Part shown: piece by piece, positions 47,486-60,274 of the stretch
How positions within the stretch are numbered: the stretch's first letter is position 1
How the letters are laid out: the number at the start of each line of letters is the position of its first letter
Source: Rhizoctonia solani
Lineage: Eukaryota; Basidiomycota; Agaricomycetes; Cantharellales; Ceratobasidiaceae
DNA: 64,000 nt
NCBI RefSeq assembly: GCF_016906535.1
Contig: NC_057370.1
Coordinates: 1,240,001 to 1,304,000 of the forward strand
Reading direction: 5' to 3'
Notes under the pieces: generated by a model
The model's input: the letters and a program-made list of their open reading frames with translations, nothing else
Told to the model about the DNA's origin: nothing
Databases searched by the model: none
Translations under genes and position numbers: made by a program

Positions 47486-49860
47486 ATGCCCAAGTCCAAC
47501 TCGGATGCTGACGAGAACGACTCGTTGACCAGCGACGAGGAAGGACCCACTCGTTCCATGACGACCCCACACACTCATGCCAATGGTTCAACTCCTAGGT
47601 CACCGACAGAGACGCACACAACTAGACGAACAGGTCGTCGTAGGCCAACTTTGGCTCCTAGTGTACAACAGCCATCGAGGATAAACCCTAACGACAAGCC
47701 TATAGACAAGTTCCGAACGGCAGTTCGTCTGGTGGGTGTCATTGTTGGGTACCCTCTACACGGTTGTTGAACACACGAATACATAGGTCACAAAGATGCA
47801 TAGAACTCAAGTCGCTCTCAAGGATCTTGGCTTTGGAATGGGAGGTCAAGACCACCAAGGCAGTTCGCTCCCGGAGATGTATGGACACTTAAATGTGGGT
47901 ACACTAGTCCTCAAGTTTAATCATTTTGCTAACCGTGATATATGACTAGTCGGCATGTAAAGTTCATGTTTGGGATTATGGCCCAACCAAAGTAAATCCC
48001 CGATTATTCGAAAACAAATACGAATTATCCACTGGCTCGAGGTGGGTGAAGGTGGAGGAAAGCGCCCCCTTTGGAGTAAAGTTCGATGGATCAATGTCAG
48101 TGGGTTGTCCTGGGATGTATTAGAAGCACTCCACCACCGTTATGATCTGCATCCACTCTCGCTCGACACAGTCATCAACGGGCGCCAAAACGCTCGTTCG
48201 AAAGCAGACTACTTCCCGCAACATCTATTCATTCATATTCTGAGGTTCGTAATTTACTTTATCATCGACTATTTTTTCTAACGCTTAAACTTCGATATCA
48301 GCCATACGCTTACGCCAGATAATGCGGCCAAAAAAACAGCACCTGTGACTCAAGAATCAGATCCAATGGACTCCCCCCGTCAGTCCAAGACGTATGACCC
48401 AGAAAGCGCGATTGGATCTGTTTCTTACAGTCGCCCACCACCCACACGTGCTACGACCTTGGCCACAATCGACGAACCTTACGATGATAAACCCGGTCTT
48501 GCTACTCGCGGCTTAGAAACCGAGGCCGAAGCTCTCGCATCTCGCAAAAAAGAGATGAATATGAAGGCGATTGATGCTCTCAAGCACGGTACGGGTCGAG
48601 TCGAGGTGGACGTGAGGAGTGTGTTTATGTTTTTACTTCGGGATGGTGAGATTGGCAGAGTTTGATCGTTGGTTTGCGATAGCTGATGAGCGTCTAGGAA
48701 CTCTGATCACGATTCAGCGGGAATCAGGGTGGGAATTTGGGGTGCCCATCTATGAACGCTTGCGGTTGCGGGATACGCTACTTAGGTCCTCGGGAGATGC
48801 CTCTCTTTTACTCCAGAGCTTGATTGATTTGAGTAAGTCCTAGTAAGAATGTTGATGTAGTTGGGTCTGACCTCTCTCTAGTTGTCGATGAAGCCGTCAA
48901 GATTACGGACAAGTACCACCGCAGAATTCTCAAAATGGAACGTGACATTTTACTCAAACCGAAGATGAACACCGTACGCGATTGTATGTCATCCTTGCTT
49001 TCCTTTTCCTGGTGGTATTCACAAGGCTCTTCTGGCAGTGCACATTGCATCTGGCGACTTGACATTGCACAAACGCACAATGGGACCTATTTCGCAGCTC
49101 GTGTATGGTCTTCGGCGATATGATTCAGATCGGACAAAGGTTCGTTTCTCGTGTTACGTCGCCGTTGTCGTCCGGTTTGATTGATTGGGGGAGTGAATGC
49201 CAGGCTGTGACTGTGCATAATGAAGACAGTCCTCCACCCGGATTCTTGTCGCATCAATCCAAGGTGTATCTCGCGGATGTACACGATCACATCGAGTGAG
49301 TGGCTATGTTTCCTGAACCGGAGTTCGCTTACTGATGATGGGAACCAAGATACATCATCAGTTCGCTCGACATGTTCTCGTCAATCGCTGAGAACTTGAT
49401 CAACTATACGTTCAATGTGCGTGCGCACCTCACGTATCATTGGATAATTGACTAATATTTCATTTAGCTTGTCAGCTATGAGACCAATCAGGTTATGCGT
49501 GGCTTGACAGTCGCAACGGTCATCTTCTTCCCGCTCACATTCCTGACTGGGTATTTCGGTGTGTTGCTTCTTTCATAGATATGGCCGCTATGGCTAAAAG
49601 TTTACGATCAGGTATGAATTTTGAGACGATGGATTCGGTCAAGAAGAATTCCGAAATCATGTAAGTCCCCGTCCAAGCTCGGTCCCGGAACCAACCTCTC
49701 ACCCATACCATTGCATCTTAGGTTCTGGGAAATTGCATTCCCGGTCATGTTCGTAGTCGTGTGCGCGTTCTTATACCCAGACGTCCGGCGATTCATGCAC
49801 TTCCTCAAGAAACGGGCCGCCACGAAACAGTTTGACGCGAAGAAATTGCAACAGAGATAA
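47486..49860 (+). CDS. CorA-type Mg2+ transporter copy 3, one frame break
   Basis: Starts MPKSNSDADENDSLTSDEEG. Blocks in order are TKMHRTQVALKDLGF, KVHVWDYGPTKVN, VRWINVSGLSWDVLEALHHR, GRQNARSKADYFPQHLFIHI, VEVDVRSVFMFLLRDG, TLITIQRESGWEFG, ITDKYHRRILKMERDILLKP, LVYGLRRYD, GFLSHQSKVYLADVHDHIE, ISSLDMFSSIAENLINYTFN, TM1 VIFFPLTFLTGYFGMNF and TM2 EIAFPVMFVVVCAFLY, then a basic tail. The GMN motif marks the pore entrance of CorA channels; the eukaryotic relatives are Alr1/Mnr2-type Mg2+ transporters. One base is missing near 48025 (GAATTATC, where GAATTTATC would keep the frame as in copy 2, FIDWL). Apart from that it is the most complete of the three copies. Confidence 0.85.
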
Positions 49861-50852
49861 ATTGGGTGCTAAGCCCCCCTGGATACACCATTCCACGACG
49901 GTGCAATGGTTAGGAAAGGCATTGGACGATTTAAATTTGGAATGCGACGTTGCTTTCTTATTTTAGTTTTCTCGGGTCTATGTTTGTATCTATTATGCTT
50001 TATAGGACTGATGTATTACGCGATTGACGATTTGCGTGTATGCGCGGTGGCTGCGGACGGGGAACTCGAACGAAAACGTTTCGGGCACGTTTTCGATAAG
50101 GAACCTCGAGCCGGGGTTTTGAGTCGATTTAGGGAGTGTCCGTGGGGGTTCTTGCGTGTTGAAATGAGGTGGAATTCTCGCGATGAAGCGTGGGTGAATT
50201 GGCTTTTGTTCACTACGGAGGTTTGGGATCTTGTGTGTTGAGTTCACACATTGAGATGGCAGCGATGGGGCCTAGGTGGTGTATACAAGATTATATTATA
50301 AGGCTGTCGGGCTGATGGACCGCGATAAGTGGCGCCGATACGAGAAGGCATACCCCTGAGTCGCGCAATAGTGATGTGCATGGGTACGTGTATGCGTCAG
50401 TCAAGTGTATGCGTCAACTAGGCTCGTTATGGCCAACGCAGATCGAAGTTTCCTTCTTTTCGTCGCCCGAACAGCTCACGAGTGGAGCGATTACTCATTA
50501 GTGCGCTATTCCAGCCTTCTCTTGCGGCGTGCTATATTCGTTTCGGGTCTCCCGAGATTTCGCGACGATAACGAGCACGTCAGCTGAGTCGGCCGTTCGG
50601 GGGTCATGTGTTCGGGCGAGAGGAGGGAAGATAGGACTGCCCTTCGGAGCCCGGGTAGGAATCAGGAGCTGGGGGGAAGTGAAGTTATAGTAGTCTGATA
50701 TGCGCCCTGGCTGGGTGAGAAATCATGGTCAGGGAGATTGTTCGCAATAAGGGTAGTATACAACTAGGGAAACCTAGTACCAGGCACACATTCATCTCAA
50801 ACTGGGGGGGAGGTCCGATCATATTGACCTCAAAAGAGTGCGTCAGATCATC
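49861..50852. other. intergenic region
   Basis: About 1 kb. A plus frame at 49906-50241 has a hydrophobic helix (FLILVFSGLCLYLLCFIGLM) but lies in the CorA copy 3 3' flank with no support as a gene. Nothing else is recognised. Confidence 0.4.
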
Positions 50853-51578
50853 TCATCGCGAAGTACGCGTCCAGTCGGGCAACGTCGACCTTACGATCGT
50901 GAACCCGTCGTAGACTTCGGGCGAGCTCCAGAGCGGGACGAAGCCCATGGCTCTGGCGCGTCGTATGGCCTTGCCAACGCGCCGCTGAGAACGCCATGTC
51001 AAGCCGGTCTTGGCCCTCGAGTGGATCTTGCCCATGTCGGTGACGAAGGGCTTGAGCAACAGCGGATTCTTGAATTCGTCCAAGGGGTCGATGGAGAGTT
51101 TGCGGAAAGCATCGATGGACTGGGCGTGTGCTCGCGAGGGGCCCATTGTTTGCTCTTTGCGCCTTGTGTAGGGCTTTGTGATGCGGTTCTCCCGGGTGAA
51201 CTCGTGGGGGCTTATAAACTGGGGGAGTGCACGAGTGTTAGTTGTGTACATCGAGTGGATACACTGGGAAAGAGGTGGTGCACCTGGTTTGGCTGTATTA
51301 GCTTTGGTTTTTCCAACAGGGTTGCTGGGAGGGCGGCTCCGTCTAAGTAGATAAATAAACAAATAAAAAAGAAACGAGCGTCAGAAATAAGCGGGATTCT
51401 GAGTGGCAAGAGGTGACTTGCCTTGCTCTTCGGCGGCTGACTGGACAAGATCTGCGAGTCTGCGCATAGCCTCGGCCGGCTCGTCGGTGGTGTTGGCATT
51501 GCGCAGTGGAGCAGCAGTCGAGAATGCACGATAGGCATGCGTTAGGGGCGCGCGCGAGATGCGGAGGCAGGCGAACAT
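50853..51578 (-). CDS. RSM18: mitochondrial small-subunit ribosomal protein bS18m
   Basis: Exons 51578-51418 and 51342-50853 join in phase (216 aa). The N-terminus (MFACLRISRAPLTHAYRAF) is basic and amphipathic, as in a mitochondrial targeting peptide. The C-terminal half is the bacterial S18 fold: FKNPLLLKPFVTDMGKI, then TGLTWRSQRRVGKAIRRARA and MGFVPL, the rRNA-binding helix of the family. The protein is a component of the mitoribosome small subunit near the mRNA exit. A GT...CAG segment at about 51219-51282 looks intron-like, but splicing it would break the frame of the S18 domain, so I keep it as coding. It is divergent from the Rim15-like gene, with 217 bp between the proposed starts. 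Confidence 0.87.
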
Positions 51579-51795
51579 TTTTGTGTGTGTGAAATAAATT
51601 CAAGCAAGGAATAAACGGATTGATATTTGCGATTGGATCTTGTTCAGGGGCGGGTAGGGGCTCTTAAGGTGGATTGGTCGAGTAGCAACGACGACTGACT
51701 GGCTCCAGACTCGTCAAGTATTCGTTGCCGAATCATCTACGACGACATAGCCGTTGAACACAGTGCGCCAGAGCCCTTGTGGCGGTCTGGCCAAG

Positions 51796-54700
51796 ATGTC
51801 TGCTCCTCCTCCGCCGTCCCGCGTGTCCCCTGCCGGTCTAATGCACGTATCGATTAATATCGATTACAATTTTCTAATGGCTTATTCTATTTATTCATTC
51901 ACTCTCTAGGTTCGCGCCCACTCCCCGCGATGGCCGTGCCCCAGTCTTGGACGATGGTGCCTCGCCGCTGCCGGTGCTCCCCAAGGCACTATCTGCACAC
52001 TCTCTTGCTCAATGGCCATCACTGCCACCCACACCGAGCAACACGGCAGCATCCACCCCGAACCCAACAGCAAACCAGATATCCATGCCGTTTATCAAAC
52101 GACATATTCGGCGCCGACTGACTAATGCAAAGGAAACATGCGACAAGGAGCTTTCCAAGGTCATCCATTCTATTACCACATATGTCGAGGAGCGATTACG
52201 AGAACCGTCCGAGCCCGACTATGAGTCCTATCTCCATGACCTCAACCCCGGCGTCCTCACCAACGCCATGACCGACGACGACGACGATGAATCAGACGAC
52301 GATCACGAGGTCGACTACCGTAGCCGCCAAGGTATGTCATCAATTTACTGATTTATTTCACATTATATCTCATCCCCCATGTAGTCTCTACCTCGTCCAG
52401 CCCCAATTCCTTCCGTCGCCCGCTCGGTCTTCCTCCCCGATCTATCGCATCTACATCTTCCTACGGCGATGCCAGTCCATCTCGCAAATCGAGCGATCCC
52501 CATACCCGCCAGCATATGGCCCCACCCCTGCTCCCAACTGGCAGCAACCTCCCTTGGCTCGCCGTCTCTCGCGTAGCCGACCCCATCCTGGATCTCTGCC
52601 TATCAAATCTTCGTCAAACTCCCGCTCGAATTCCCGTTCGCGTTCTCCTCTTCCTCCGGCCCCACACGATGCCCAGACCGTCTCATCTTCGCCCCGCACC
52701 GGACCAATAGCCGCCGTCTCTCCCGCATGATGGACTTTGAGGAAACAGTCAATCCGTTCATGTCCACTCTCCATGAAATGACCGCAATTGCTACAGACGT
52801 TGTCGACATGTCCATTGCCCAGCTCACATCTCAGCCAAAGACATGCACTGAAATCGTGCAAAAGGTCCAGACAATCGGTCGCGCCTGGGACGAGCATCCG
52901 GACTGGCATGGCCGAGGCTGGTATGTCCAACTCCTTCTCGCTGTTGCAGGTCTCAGTCGTGTCGTCGAATGGTGGGAGGCCGAGAAGCAATTTTGGAACT
53001 TTGACGACGATGACGAGAGCGAGATGGAGCCCATGGTCTTTGTCATGAAGCCCAGCTCTCAACCGGCGAGCGCTAACCTCAGTTCGGCGCGTGAACTGCC
53101 AGAGGTCAGGTCCCCGCTGTCCCGTACTTCAAGCTCGGGTACCAAGAACGGCACACCGCTCGACACGGCTGGCGCGCTTTCCGGAGAGGTCACGTCTGAA
53201 GGTCTTCCCGAGAATTCGACCCTATTGGCGCCCGAAGTTCGACCTAATTCGACCGAGCCTGAGCAAACAGAGTCTGCCCAAATTCAAGCCCAAACCGAGG
53301 CTGAGAACGCCCAGGAAACCGTTCAAGAAACCGAGACATTGCGTATTCGGGCTGAGGAAGCGCAGATCATGACGATCGTTTTGGAACTGGCCTTGGATGG
53401 AGAGGAGCTTCTTTGGACAAATCGCTCCTGGTCGGAAATCATTGGGTACGTGATATATATGTCGTGTGACTGACATGGCGTTGATCGCGCGAGGTACAGG
53501 TCCAACCCCGAAGACGTGATTGGCACTGCGATCACCCGATTACTTGCCCCCGAGGATGCGGATGTATTTGTCAAATCTACGCGTCAACTACGTGAAGATG
53601 ACTCTCATACTATCGAGGTGGTGTTCCAAATGCGCGTCGAGTCCAGCACGCCCGAGCCCGTGTACCAGCAATTCGAGGGCAAGGGTATGCTTATGCTCGA
53701 TCGCTTCTCGGGTGAACCAAGCCACACGATGTGGGTCCTCAAACCGGTTGGGGAAGCCGAAGTCGACGACGTCCCAGAACTCGAGCTTACGCCGGCAATG
53801 ACCGAAGTTCCTCAACAGCGCCCACTCGTTACTCTCCGCCGCGCAAGCACGGACTCGCGTCTAGGCCTGCTCCCACGTCCGTTTTCGCATGCGCCCGTGC
53901 TCTGTCGGATATGCGAGTGCCAGATTCCGGATTGGTTCTTTGAAAAACACAACGAGACCTGCCATGAGTTGCATCGACTCGAGGCTGAGATCGGAGAGCA
54001 CAATGACACGATTTCGGACTTGCGTACTACGATTCGGGGGTTGACGACGTCTTTGGACCGGGCATCGCCTGTTACGGTCCCAGAGTATCGCGGCGTATCG
54101 CTCGTGAATCCTTCGCCTTCGCCTCTACTTGGTATGCCTGCACAGCAAGGTATGAGACCGCACGGACATGCGACTCAGTTGTCGAATCGCTTGCAGCGCG
54201 GTTCGTTGAGGAAGCAACAGCACCAAACGCTCCAACTGCTCGACGATATTTTGCAAATTGCGCAAGAAATCACTATCCCTGCTTTACGTGAAGATCAACA
54301 TGATATCCCGATTGAGCGCCAGAGATTAATGTCTCCCCCCTCGGAACGCAAGATTGAGATTGTGCAAAAGTGGACCAAGCCTCATACGGATGATCCAGGT
54401 TTGAACCGTCTCGGAAACGACGTGTATGCGGTGATTCGGCACAAGGTTGATAGCGTGAACCGGTTGACGAACACGATTCGGTATGCGGAAAAGGTGCGCA
54501 TGGAGTGGGAGGAGCGGGTCGAGATGGAGAGAGCCGAGATGGAGCCGTTGGAGCCGTTGCCCGAGGGCGAGGAGCCAGAATCTGGGGGAGAGGCAGAGGG
54601 TGAAGAAGGTGAAGAGACGGAGGAAGAGAGAACGGTCGAGCAGGTGCGCGAGAGCGAGGATGTATCGAGTACGACGTCCGAGTATGCGTTTGGTCGGGAT

Positions 54701-57700
54701 GCCCCGTCTGAGCCTACGCCCATGGCCTCATCTCCTACTCCAGCTGAGAGCACTGAGCCAGAGACTCCGTCGACTGAGCCTGCTTCCAGTACCGCTTCGA
54801 ATGCAACTGCTACAGAGCCCATACCCATTGCTACTCCTGCGCCCCGTCCGCCTGCGATGATTGTACCGCAAACGCTTCACCATGGGATGCTTATCACCCG
54901 TTCTTCTACCCCTTCTTCAGTATCGTCCCCGCTCGCTACGGCCGCGCCGATTGTTGCGGCATCTACCCCGGAACATATGTCTTTGAATCCCTCGAGCGAA
55001 TTGAGTCCCCAAACCGTACGAACGCGCCGTTCGGTTCAAAATGTATCTTTGCTCGTGACCCCTCCCATGTCCCCGTCGGTCGCCCCCAGGACGGGCAGAC
55101 GGCCAGAAAGACCCGACGGATGTCCACCATTCAGCCAATTGTTGCCAGCCCTGTCGCCGGCTCCAAGGACGGCCCGCTCTCGCCTCGTCTGCCTTATAGC
55201 ACAACCGTCGCCCCCCGTCCCACCCCGTCGACGATCAAAGACTTTGAGATTATCAAACCCATCAGCAAGGGCGCGTTCGGTTCCGTCTTTTTGGCAAAGA
55301 AGAAAACGACCGGAGACTACTTTGCGATCAAGGTTCTCAAAAAGGCGGATATGATTGCTAAGAATCAGATCACAAACGTCAAGGCCGAGCGCATGATTTT
55401 GATGAAACAGTCCGAGTCTCCGTTTGTGGTCAAGCTGTACTTTACGTTCCAGAGCAAGGAGAACTGTATCTCGTGATGGAGTATCTGAACGGCGGAGACT
55501 GTGCGTCGTTGATCAAGACTCTTGGTGCGCTCCCCGAGGAGTGGGCGAGGGCGTATATCGCCGAGGTGACGCTTGGGTTGGAGTATTTGCATGCCAAGGG
55601 CGTTGTGCATCGGTGGGTGCCAACAATCAATATTTTGTGGGCATGGCTAAAGAAAAAATGCTTGTGTCCAGTGATTTGAAACCGGACAACCTACTGATTG
55701 ACCAGCATGGACACCTCAAGCTGACTGACTTTGGACTGAGCCGAATCGGATTGCTTGGTCGCCAGACCCGGGAAAGCGCCCGCCATACTCACTCGATCTC
55801 TTCAGATAGACCTTTCAGAGGAGACAAACCGCGTAACAGTCCAAGCTCACGGCCAACATCTGTGGATTCGCCGTATCTGATTTCGCCGATTATTTCGCCC
55901 GAGCAGGGTGCGCCTATATCGTACTTTTCATCCCATGGACTAGGTGGCTCAAGTGGAACTCCAGGCCTTGGAACACCCGGACTTGGTCCGTTGATGTTCC
56001 CAGATGATATCAGCGAGTCGAGTGGCTCTGAAAGTGTGTCCGGTTGGCTGCCCTGGCGCCGCCCCCCGCGTCCTGCGGATAGTCCGATGCAATCGTTTGC
56101 AACTGATATGACGCTTGATTTGAGGACGACCGTGCCTGCAAGCGGAGGTGGAGGTACTCCCCCTGCCAATGAGCAGCAAAAGTTTGTTGGGACGCCGGAT
56201 TATCTTGCGCCAGAAACCATTCTGGGCATCGGGAACGACGATACCAACGTTGATTGGGTGAGTTTTGGCATATTGAGCAGAGTTGTGTGGAGGTTGATAT
56301 AGTGTATGCAGTGGGCGCTGGGTGTCATTACGTACGAGTTCTTGTATGGGTTCCCACCGTTCCATGCATCAACGCCGCAAGAAGTCTTTGACAACATTAT
56401 TTCTCGCCGAATTGATTGGCACGAAGAAGAGGAAGACATTGAATACTCGCCCGAGGCACGAGCCATTATGGAGCGTCTCATGACAACCGAGATTACTCAC
56501 CGCCTGGGATATAATGGCGCGGACGAGGTCAAGTCGCATCCATGGTTCACGGGCATCGAGTGGGACAAGGTCACGACTACTGAAGCCCAGTTTGTGCCAC
56601 AAGTGACGGACCCAGAGTCAACCGATTACTTTGACGCGCGTGGAGCGCTCCCGCAGATCTTCCAAGACGACGAGCCTCAAACTACTGACACTCCTGAAGA
56701 CCAGCCTGTTACTCCTAGTGGGGGCGCTGGCCCGTCTATTGCCCGTCCGATCCCGATATCCAAGGAGGGATCCATTTCGCAGCCGCCCGACGACGAATTT
56801 GGAGCTTTCAGCTATAAGAATTTGCCCGTCCTCAAACAGGCCAACGACGATGTGATCCGGAAGATGCGAACAGACCAGATGGCACCGATGACATATACGC
56901 TGTCGGATCCGACACCGCAACAGCAGCAGCAACACAATAGGCGCCGAAGTGTCTCGCAGAAGATCAAGAAACCTCTCAATTTAGAGTCTCGAGTTGCTGT
57001 AAGTCGGGTAAATCCAGAGTGCTAAATTTAAAATATTCATTTTGGCTGTCGGTTTATTTTAGCAGAGCGGTTCGACGAATCCTCCATCACCTTCCACGTC
57101 GACTTCGTCGATCGCGTCATCCCCATCTCGCGGAAGCATACAACCATCGACTCCGGCCAGCAGCATGAGTGGACATGTACGACGTCCGTCCGAGTTTGGA
57201 GCAGTGGAGCGCTTCAAGTCGAGCCACCTTGATAGTGACGGGGTCAGACGAAACTCGATGCCCAGCCGGTTAAGAACGTCGTCTATATCGAGCCAGGATA
57301 TGAATGCGACATTGCCTCAGCAACCTCCCGAAGAACAATGGACAGGCGAGCCCAGAGCGATTTCTCCAGTCCAGTCCCGTCCAGCGAGCGTCGTGCCCAA
57401 AATGCCTCCTCCGGCTCCACCGGTTCCTGTTCCTACGCAGTCGGCACCGCAGTCGGATCGCGGCCTGGTGGTACTGATTGCAGAGGACAATCCGATCTCG
57501 AGCAAGGTTCTGGAGACACTCTTGACGCGTATGGGGTGCCGGTGTGTCGTTGTCGCTGACGGGTCAGAAGCCATCAGTGTAGCAATGGGCGATATCAGTG
57601 AGTGGTAGTATATATGCATGGGTAGTGGCGGTCGCTAATGCGATGAACTAGAATTTGATTGCATACTTATGGACTATCAGATGCCCAGTGTGGATGGGGA

Positions 57701-57929
57701 GGTGGCCGCGCGGTTGATCAAACAGACCAAGAACAAGAACTCAAACGTGCCGATCGTAGCTGTAAGCGCTTACAATGGCTACGAGGGTGCGTTATCGCAA
57801 GGCATCTTTGCTGCGGCGTTGCCCAAACCGCTATCCAAGACCGACTTGTTGAACACTATGAAGGCTCTCGGGTTCAAGACTTCACACGATGGAGCCAAAG
57901 GAAAGCTGTCTTCCACCAAGCCTTCTTGA
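51796..57929 (+). CDS. RIM15: Rim15-like protein kinase with PAS and receiver domains
   Basis: Nutrient-sensing AGC-type kinase (Greatwall/Rim15 group) that drives entry into quiescence in yeast. Order: disordered Ser/Pro N-terminus with [37 protein letters not shown], a PAS-like domain ([16 protein letters not shown], 53330-53700), a zinc motif [12 protein letters not shown]...HNETC (about 53905), then the kinase from 55240: [37 protein letters not shown], a Ser/Pro-rich insert of ~130 residues before GTPDYLAPE (the Greatwall-type split), and [13 protein letters not shown]. The C-terminus is a response-regulator receiver: [13 protein letters not shown], phospho-acceptor Asp in LMDYQMP, and VAVSAYNG. 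One-base frame breaks occur near 52520, 52700, 55085 and 55464, the last inside the kinase ([11 protein letters not shown]). The first exon junction (about 51850) is unresolved, so the start is provisional. Confidence 0.88.
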
Positions 57930-58243
57930 GATTGCATTTATTTGAGTTAGGGATGGGTTGTATGTGTATATGATTAACTGCGTTCGCTTTACGCTGTGCC
58001 ATGATCTTTTTGCTTGTTTGTTTCTTCTCCCTCCCCCCCTTTCCCCCCCCTTTTTTTCAATCTCCTCTCTCATGTCCTATATCGTTTCGTTCGCGCATCA
58101 CTCGCATTGAAGCCACAAGATTGTTTTGTTGCATATAATGTACGTGTATTTCTGTTGCCGGAAAGAAGACGCCGGATGAAGTGCGGAAGAAAAGCAGCCG
58201 GGGAATTGTATCCGAAGTCTCGTTTTCCTTGAGAGAAACCTGC
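57930..58243. other. short intergenic gap with C- and T-rich tracts
   Basis: Contains pyrimidine-rich runs around 58025-58065 between the Rim15-like stop codon and the next start. No gene is seen. Confidence 0.4.
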
Positions 58244-58767
58244 ATGGCCATGTCGAGAAATAAGGCGGCATCGAGCGGGAACGCGGTAGCGTCCACGACG
58301 ACGCGTTACTTTGAGTGCGCAAATTCGTTTTGCGATTTTCTTTCTTGATTAAAATCTGATTAATTCTGTTTGGTCGAACCTTGCACCAGAGTGCCCCCCA
58401 ATGCAGAACCGACCACCAAGGCCATTGCAGAGCTGCTCAAGGCTGTGCACCGCCAGTCTGAGCAACATGATCAAGAGAATAAGCGTCGGCAGCAATGGGA
58501 GGCTGATACTCTCCAGAAGCAAGCTCTGCACCAACAGTCGGTCGACATCAGGTCTGTCCTCATCGCTTCCCATCCGATATTCGCTTACCTCAGTACAGGC
58601 TGGCCGCAATGCAGCAGCAGATAGACAGTCTGCGAGGGTACCCTACTCAGCCGTATCCACAGCCCCAGGCTCCAGCATATGCTGCGGGTATACCCCCGCC
58701 TGGTGCCATGTATTTTGCCCAGGCGCAGCCTCCTGCACAGCAGTTCTCTGTGACTCCCCCAGCTCAA

Positions 58768-58799
<32 letters not shown>

Positions 58800-60274
58800 A
58801 CAACAACAACAGTCTCAGCAGCCTGGCCAATCAACACCGAGCTCGGCCCGCCAGCCTCGTTCATTTAAGCGCCTGAAACAATACCAACCAAATGACTCCG
58901 AGGGGGACGATAGTATGATGAATATGAGTGTGAACATGAACAACCAGATGATGCCCCAGTTGCCCGAGCCATCAATCGCCCCTATGGACGAGGAACGTGT
59001 ACATGCGCTTGCGAGGAAGAAGAACCCGGTGGGGAGCATCCCGGTACGTCATGTATAGTAAATGTATGGCAATTACATTCTCAAACCGGTCTAGTCTGCT
59101 ATGCGCGCCCACATACTCCGCCTCATGGGTCTTAATCCGCACGAAGCTCTGCCCCCCTCGCATGTGGAAGATCAGCCTGCCCCTGAAGGGGTTATCCGTT
59201 TTGTTTGGGAAAAAACCCCGAAGAGTTCTCCGCACAATGGCCGCATGAAAGTGAGTGTGCCCATGTGACCGTCTTGCGCTTGGATCTTATCAGTTGTTTA
59301 GCAAATCGTTATCGAAGACCTTCAACGATCCCGCCATTTGTACCCACTCGTTCCGACAGCCGACTTTGCCGCTCCTCTTCTGGACGCATGTTTTGATCAG
59401 GCGTTTACTACGCTACGTGGTAAATGGCGCATCCAATGCGGCGAACCCGGTCTAGAGACAAAAGTCGAGGCCAAAGCTAAACGTACGCGCCGCCACAATC
59501 GGAAGAAGTCGGCAAGTACCATCGACATTCAATTCAATCTCAATCTAATAATTCATTTCCAGAAATTAAACCATCGGATGGCCGCTCGCGCCAACTTGCA
59601 CCAGTTTACACATACTACCTTTGAGCCGGCGCTGATACCTGAAGTCATGTCTTCTGAATCGTCCGAGGACGACACAGACGGAAAGAAAGACTTCCAGACT
59701 CGTGGGTTCTCATGGCGCTCTCAGCGGGCCCAGAATGTGCGATAGCTTACTTTGTTTCCTTTGTTCTTACTGATTTGGTTCCTAGTTCTACCAATGCCTT
59801 GATGAAGAAGAAAACAATGGTCGGGACAGGGCGCTACGTAGGGGTGGAGCTCGGCGCGAGCGTAGAGACGGAGGCCCCAAGGCCGGCGATCCGCTCCCTC
59901 CCAAAGGGACGCCCTTGTGGATGATCAGCAAAGCCTGGCTGCGAAACCAGAATCCCGAAACACTTTCCGGCCTTGGTTTGGTAGACGATCGCTCGTTCGA
60001 CTGGCGTGGATTCCACGAGCTTGGTGATAGCTCTGGCGATGAAGGCGAACCCGTTATGGACGAAGGAACAATGGGAATAGTTGACGGCGTACCCGGAATG
60101 GGAGTTGGCGTGGACTACCCAGGAGAGATGGGCGGGATGCAAGGACAGGCACAAGTTGGGCCGGTCAGTCAAGTCGGGCATTCTCAGCAGGTCGGCCAAG
60201 GTCAACCATCTCATGTTGCACATTTGCAGCATGTGCAGCACGTCACATATGGCCAACAAAGCCATATGGGATAG
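58244..60274 (+). CDS. uncharacterised polyglutamine protein
   Basis: Seven exons join in phase: 58244-58314, 58390-58551, 58599-59043, 59095-59250, 59302-59511, 59563-59736 and 59786-60274 (568 aa). An N-terminal coiled-coil-like segment (AIAELLKAVHRQSEQHDQEN) precedes 16 consecutive Gln (58765-58812), a Met/Asn-rich stretch, and a probably folded region (SAMRAHILRLMGLNPHEALP, IRFVWEKTPKSSPHNGRMK, LLDACFDQAFTTLRGKWRI). Next are an acidic patch, the block FSWRSQRAQN, the segment TPLWMISKAWLRNQNPETLS, and a Gly/Gln/His-rich tail. The layout recalls fungal transcription-associated proteins, but I recognise no named domain. The segment 59512-59562 may be a GC-AG intron or may be translated, since it is 51 nt long and stop-free. 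Confidence 0.78.
58765..58812 (+). repeat. CAG/CAA trinucleotide tract encoding 16 Gln
   Basis: Sixteen consecutive CAA/CAG codons inside the coding region. The mixed CAA/CAG composition would tend to stabilise it. Confidence 0.95.

Noticed and set aside
49906..50241. Hydrophobic 111-aa frame after CorA copy 3
   Set aside because: Lies in the 3' flank of copy 3, with an equally long frame on the other strand; coding status not supported.
51219..51282. GT...CAG segment inside bS18m that resembles an intron
   Set aside because: Its removal (64 nt) would shift the conserved S18 domain out of frame.
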